A stretch of DNA of 64,000 nucleotides from Platycnemis pennipes. Lineage: Eukaryota > Arthropoda > Insecta > Odonata > Platycnemididae. A model generated the notes under the pieces. It did no database searches. It saw nothing but the letters and a program-made list of their open reading frames with translations, and was not told the DNA's origin. Both the position numbers and the translations under genes were made by a program. This document shows, piece by piece, positions 63,998 to 64,000 of the stretch. Positions within the stretch are counted from its first letter, which is position 1. Every line of letters starts with the position of its first letter. Location: positions 111,249,271-111,313,270 of the forward strand of contig OW121851.1 in NCBI GenBank assembly GCA_933228895.1. The letters run 5' to 3'.

Positions 63998-64000
63998 CGA

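Overview
This window is eukaryotic, non-coding-dominated DNA from an arthropod-type genome, most likely an insect; I cannot name the order. The evidence is AT-rich sequence without long host reading frames, hundreds-of-bases tRNA-derived SINEs with internal promoter boxes, an RTE-clade LINE, Penelope-like elements (PLEs) with GIY-YIG endonuclease remnants and hammerhead-like motifs, and many miniature inverted-repeat elements (MITEs). There are no operons, bacterial genes, CRISPR arrays or rRNA genes.

The only long open frame is the 979-codon endonuclease/reverse transcriptase of a full-length RTE-type LINE on the minus strand (12349-15768). It is bounded by a perfect 11-bp target duplication and split an older PLE (11905-12348 plus 15780-16170). 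About fifteen broken copies of the same LINE family are scattered through the window. One (38694-39948) keeps both ends, lost the whole main ORF, still has a perfect 11-bp target duplication, and was later hit by a TTAA-specific MITE.

Layout. 1-510: PLE 3' end with hammerhead-like motif. 515-11870: SINE-rich, with a deeply nested MITE (4047-6858) and a TTA-duplicating MITE inside a SINE (9623-10162). 11905-16365: PLE/RTE nest and local duplications. 17745-18345: reverse transcriptase fragment of a second LINE. 19183-26150: RTE debris, foldbacks, SINEs and a 21-bp minisatellite. 27498-35351: MITEs with TTA or TTAA duplications, one holding a nested element whose empty site is visible in its sister copy. 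35385-43885: RTE copies, hammerhead-bearing foldback, decayed PLE with RT and GIY-YIG segments, a SINE with a 12-bp duplication. 44090-44840: repeat-free stretch with the best host-exon candidate. 45073-53495: MITE pairs, SINEs, RTE pieces and a possible host terminal exon (47892-48072). 54885-64000: RTE debris, LINE-B 3' ends, a perfect 20-bp minisatellite and large foldbacks.

How the parts relate: the RTE supplies reverse transcriptase and endonuclease that could mobilise its own deletion derivatives. The SINE families carry RNA polymerase III promoter boxes and need LINE machinery, but none of the LINE tails seen here matches the AACC-type tail of the commonest SINE. The MITEs have no transposase in the window. 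Hammerhead-like cores recur at PLE ends and inside PLE-free foldbacks; this is the most unusual theme.
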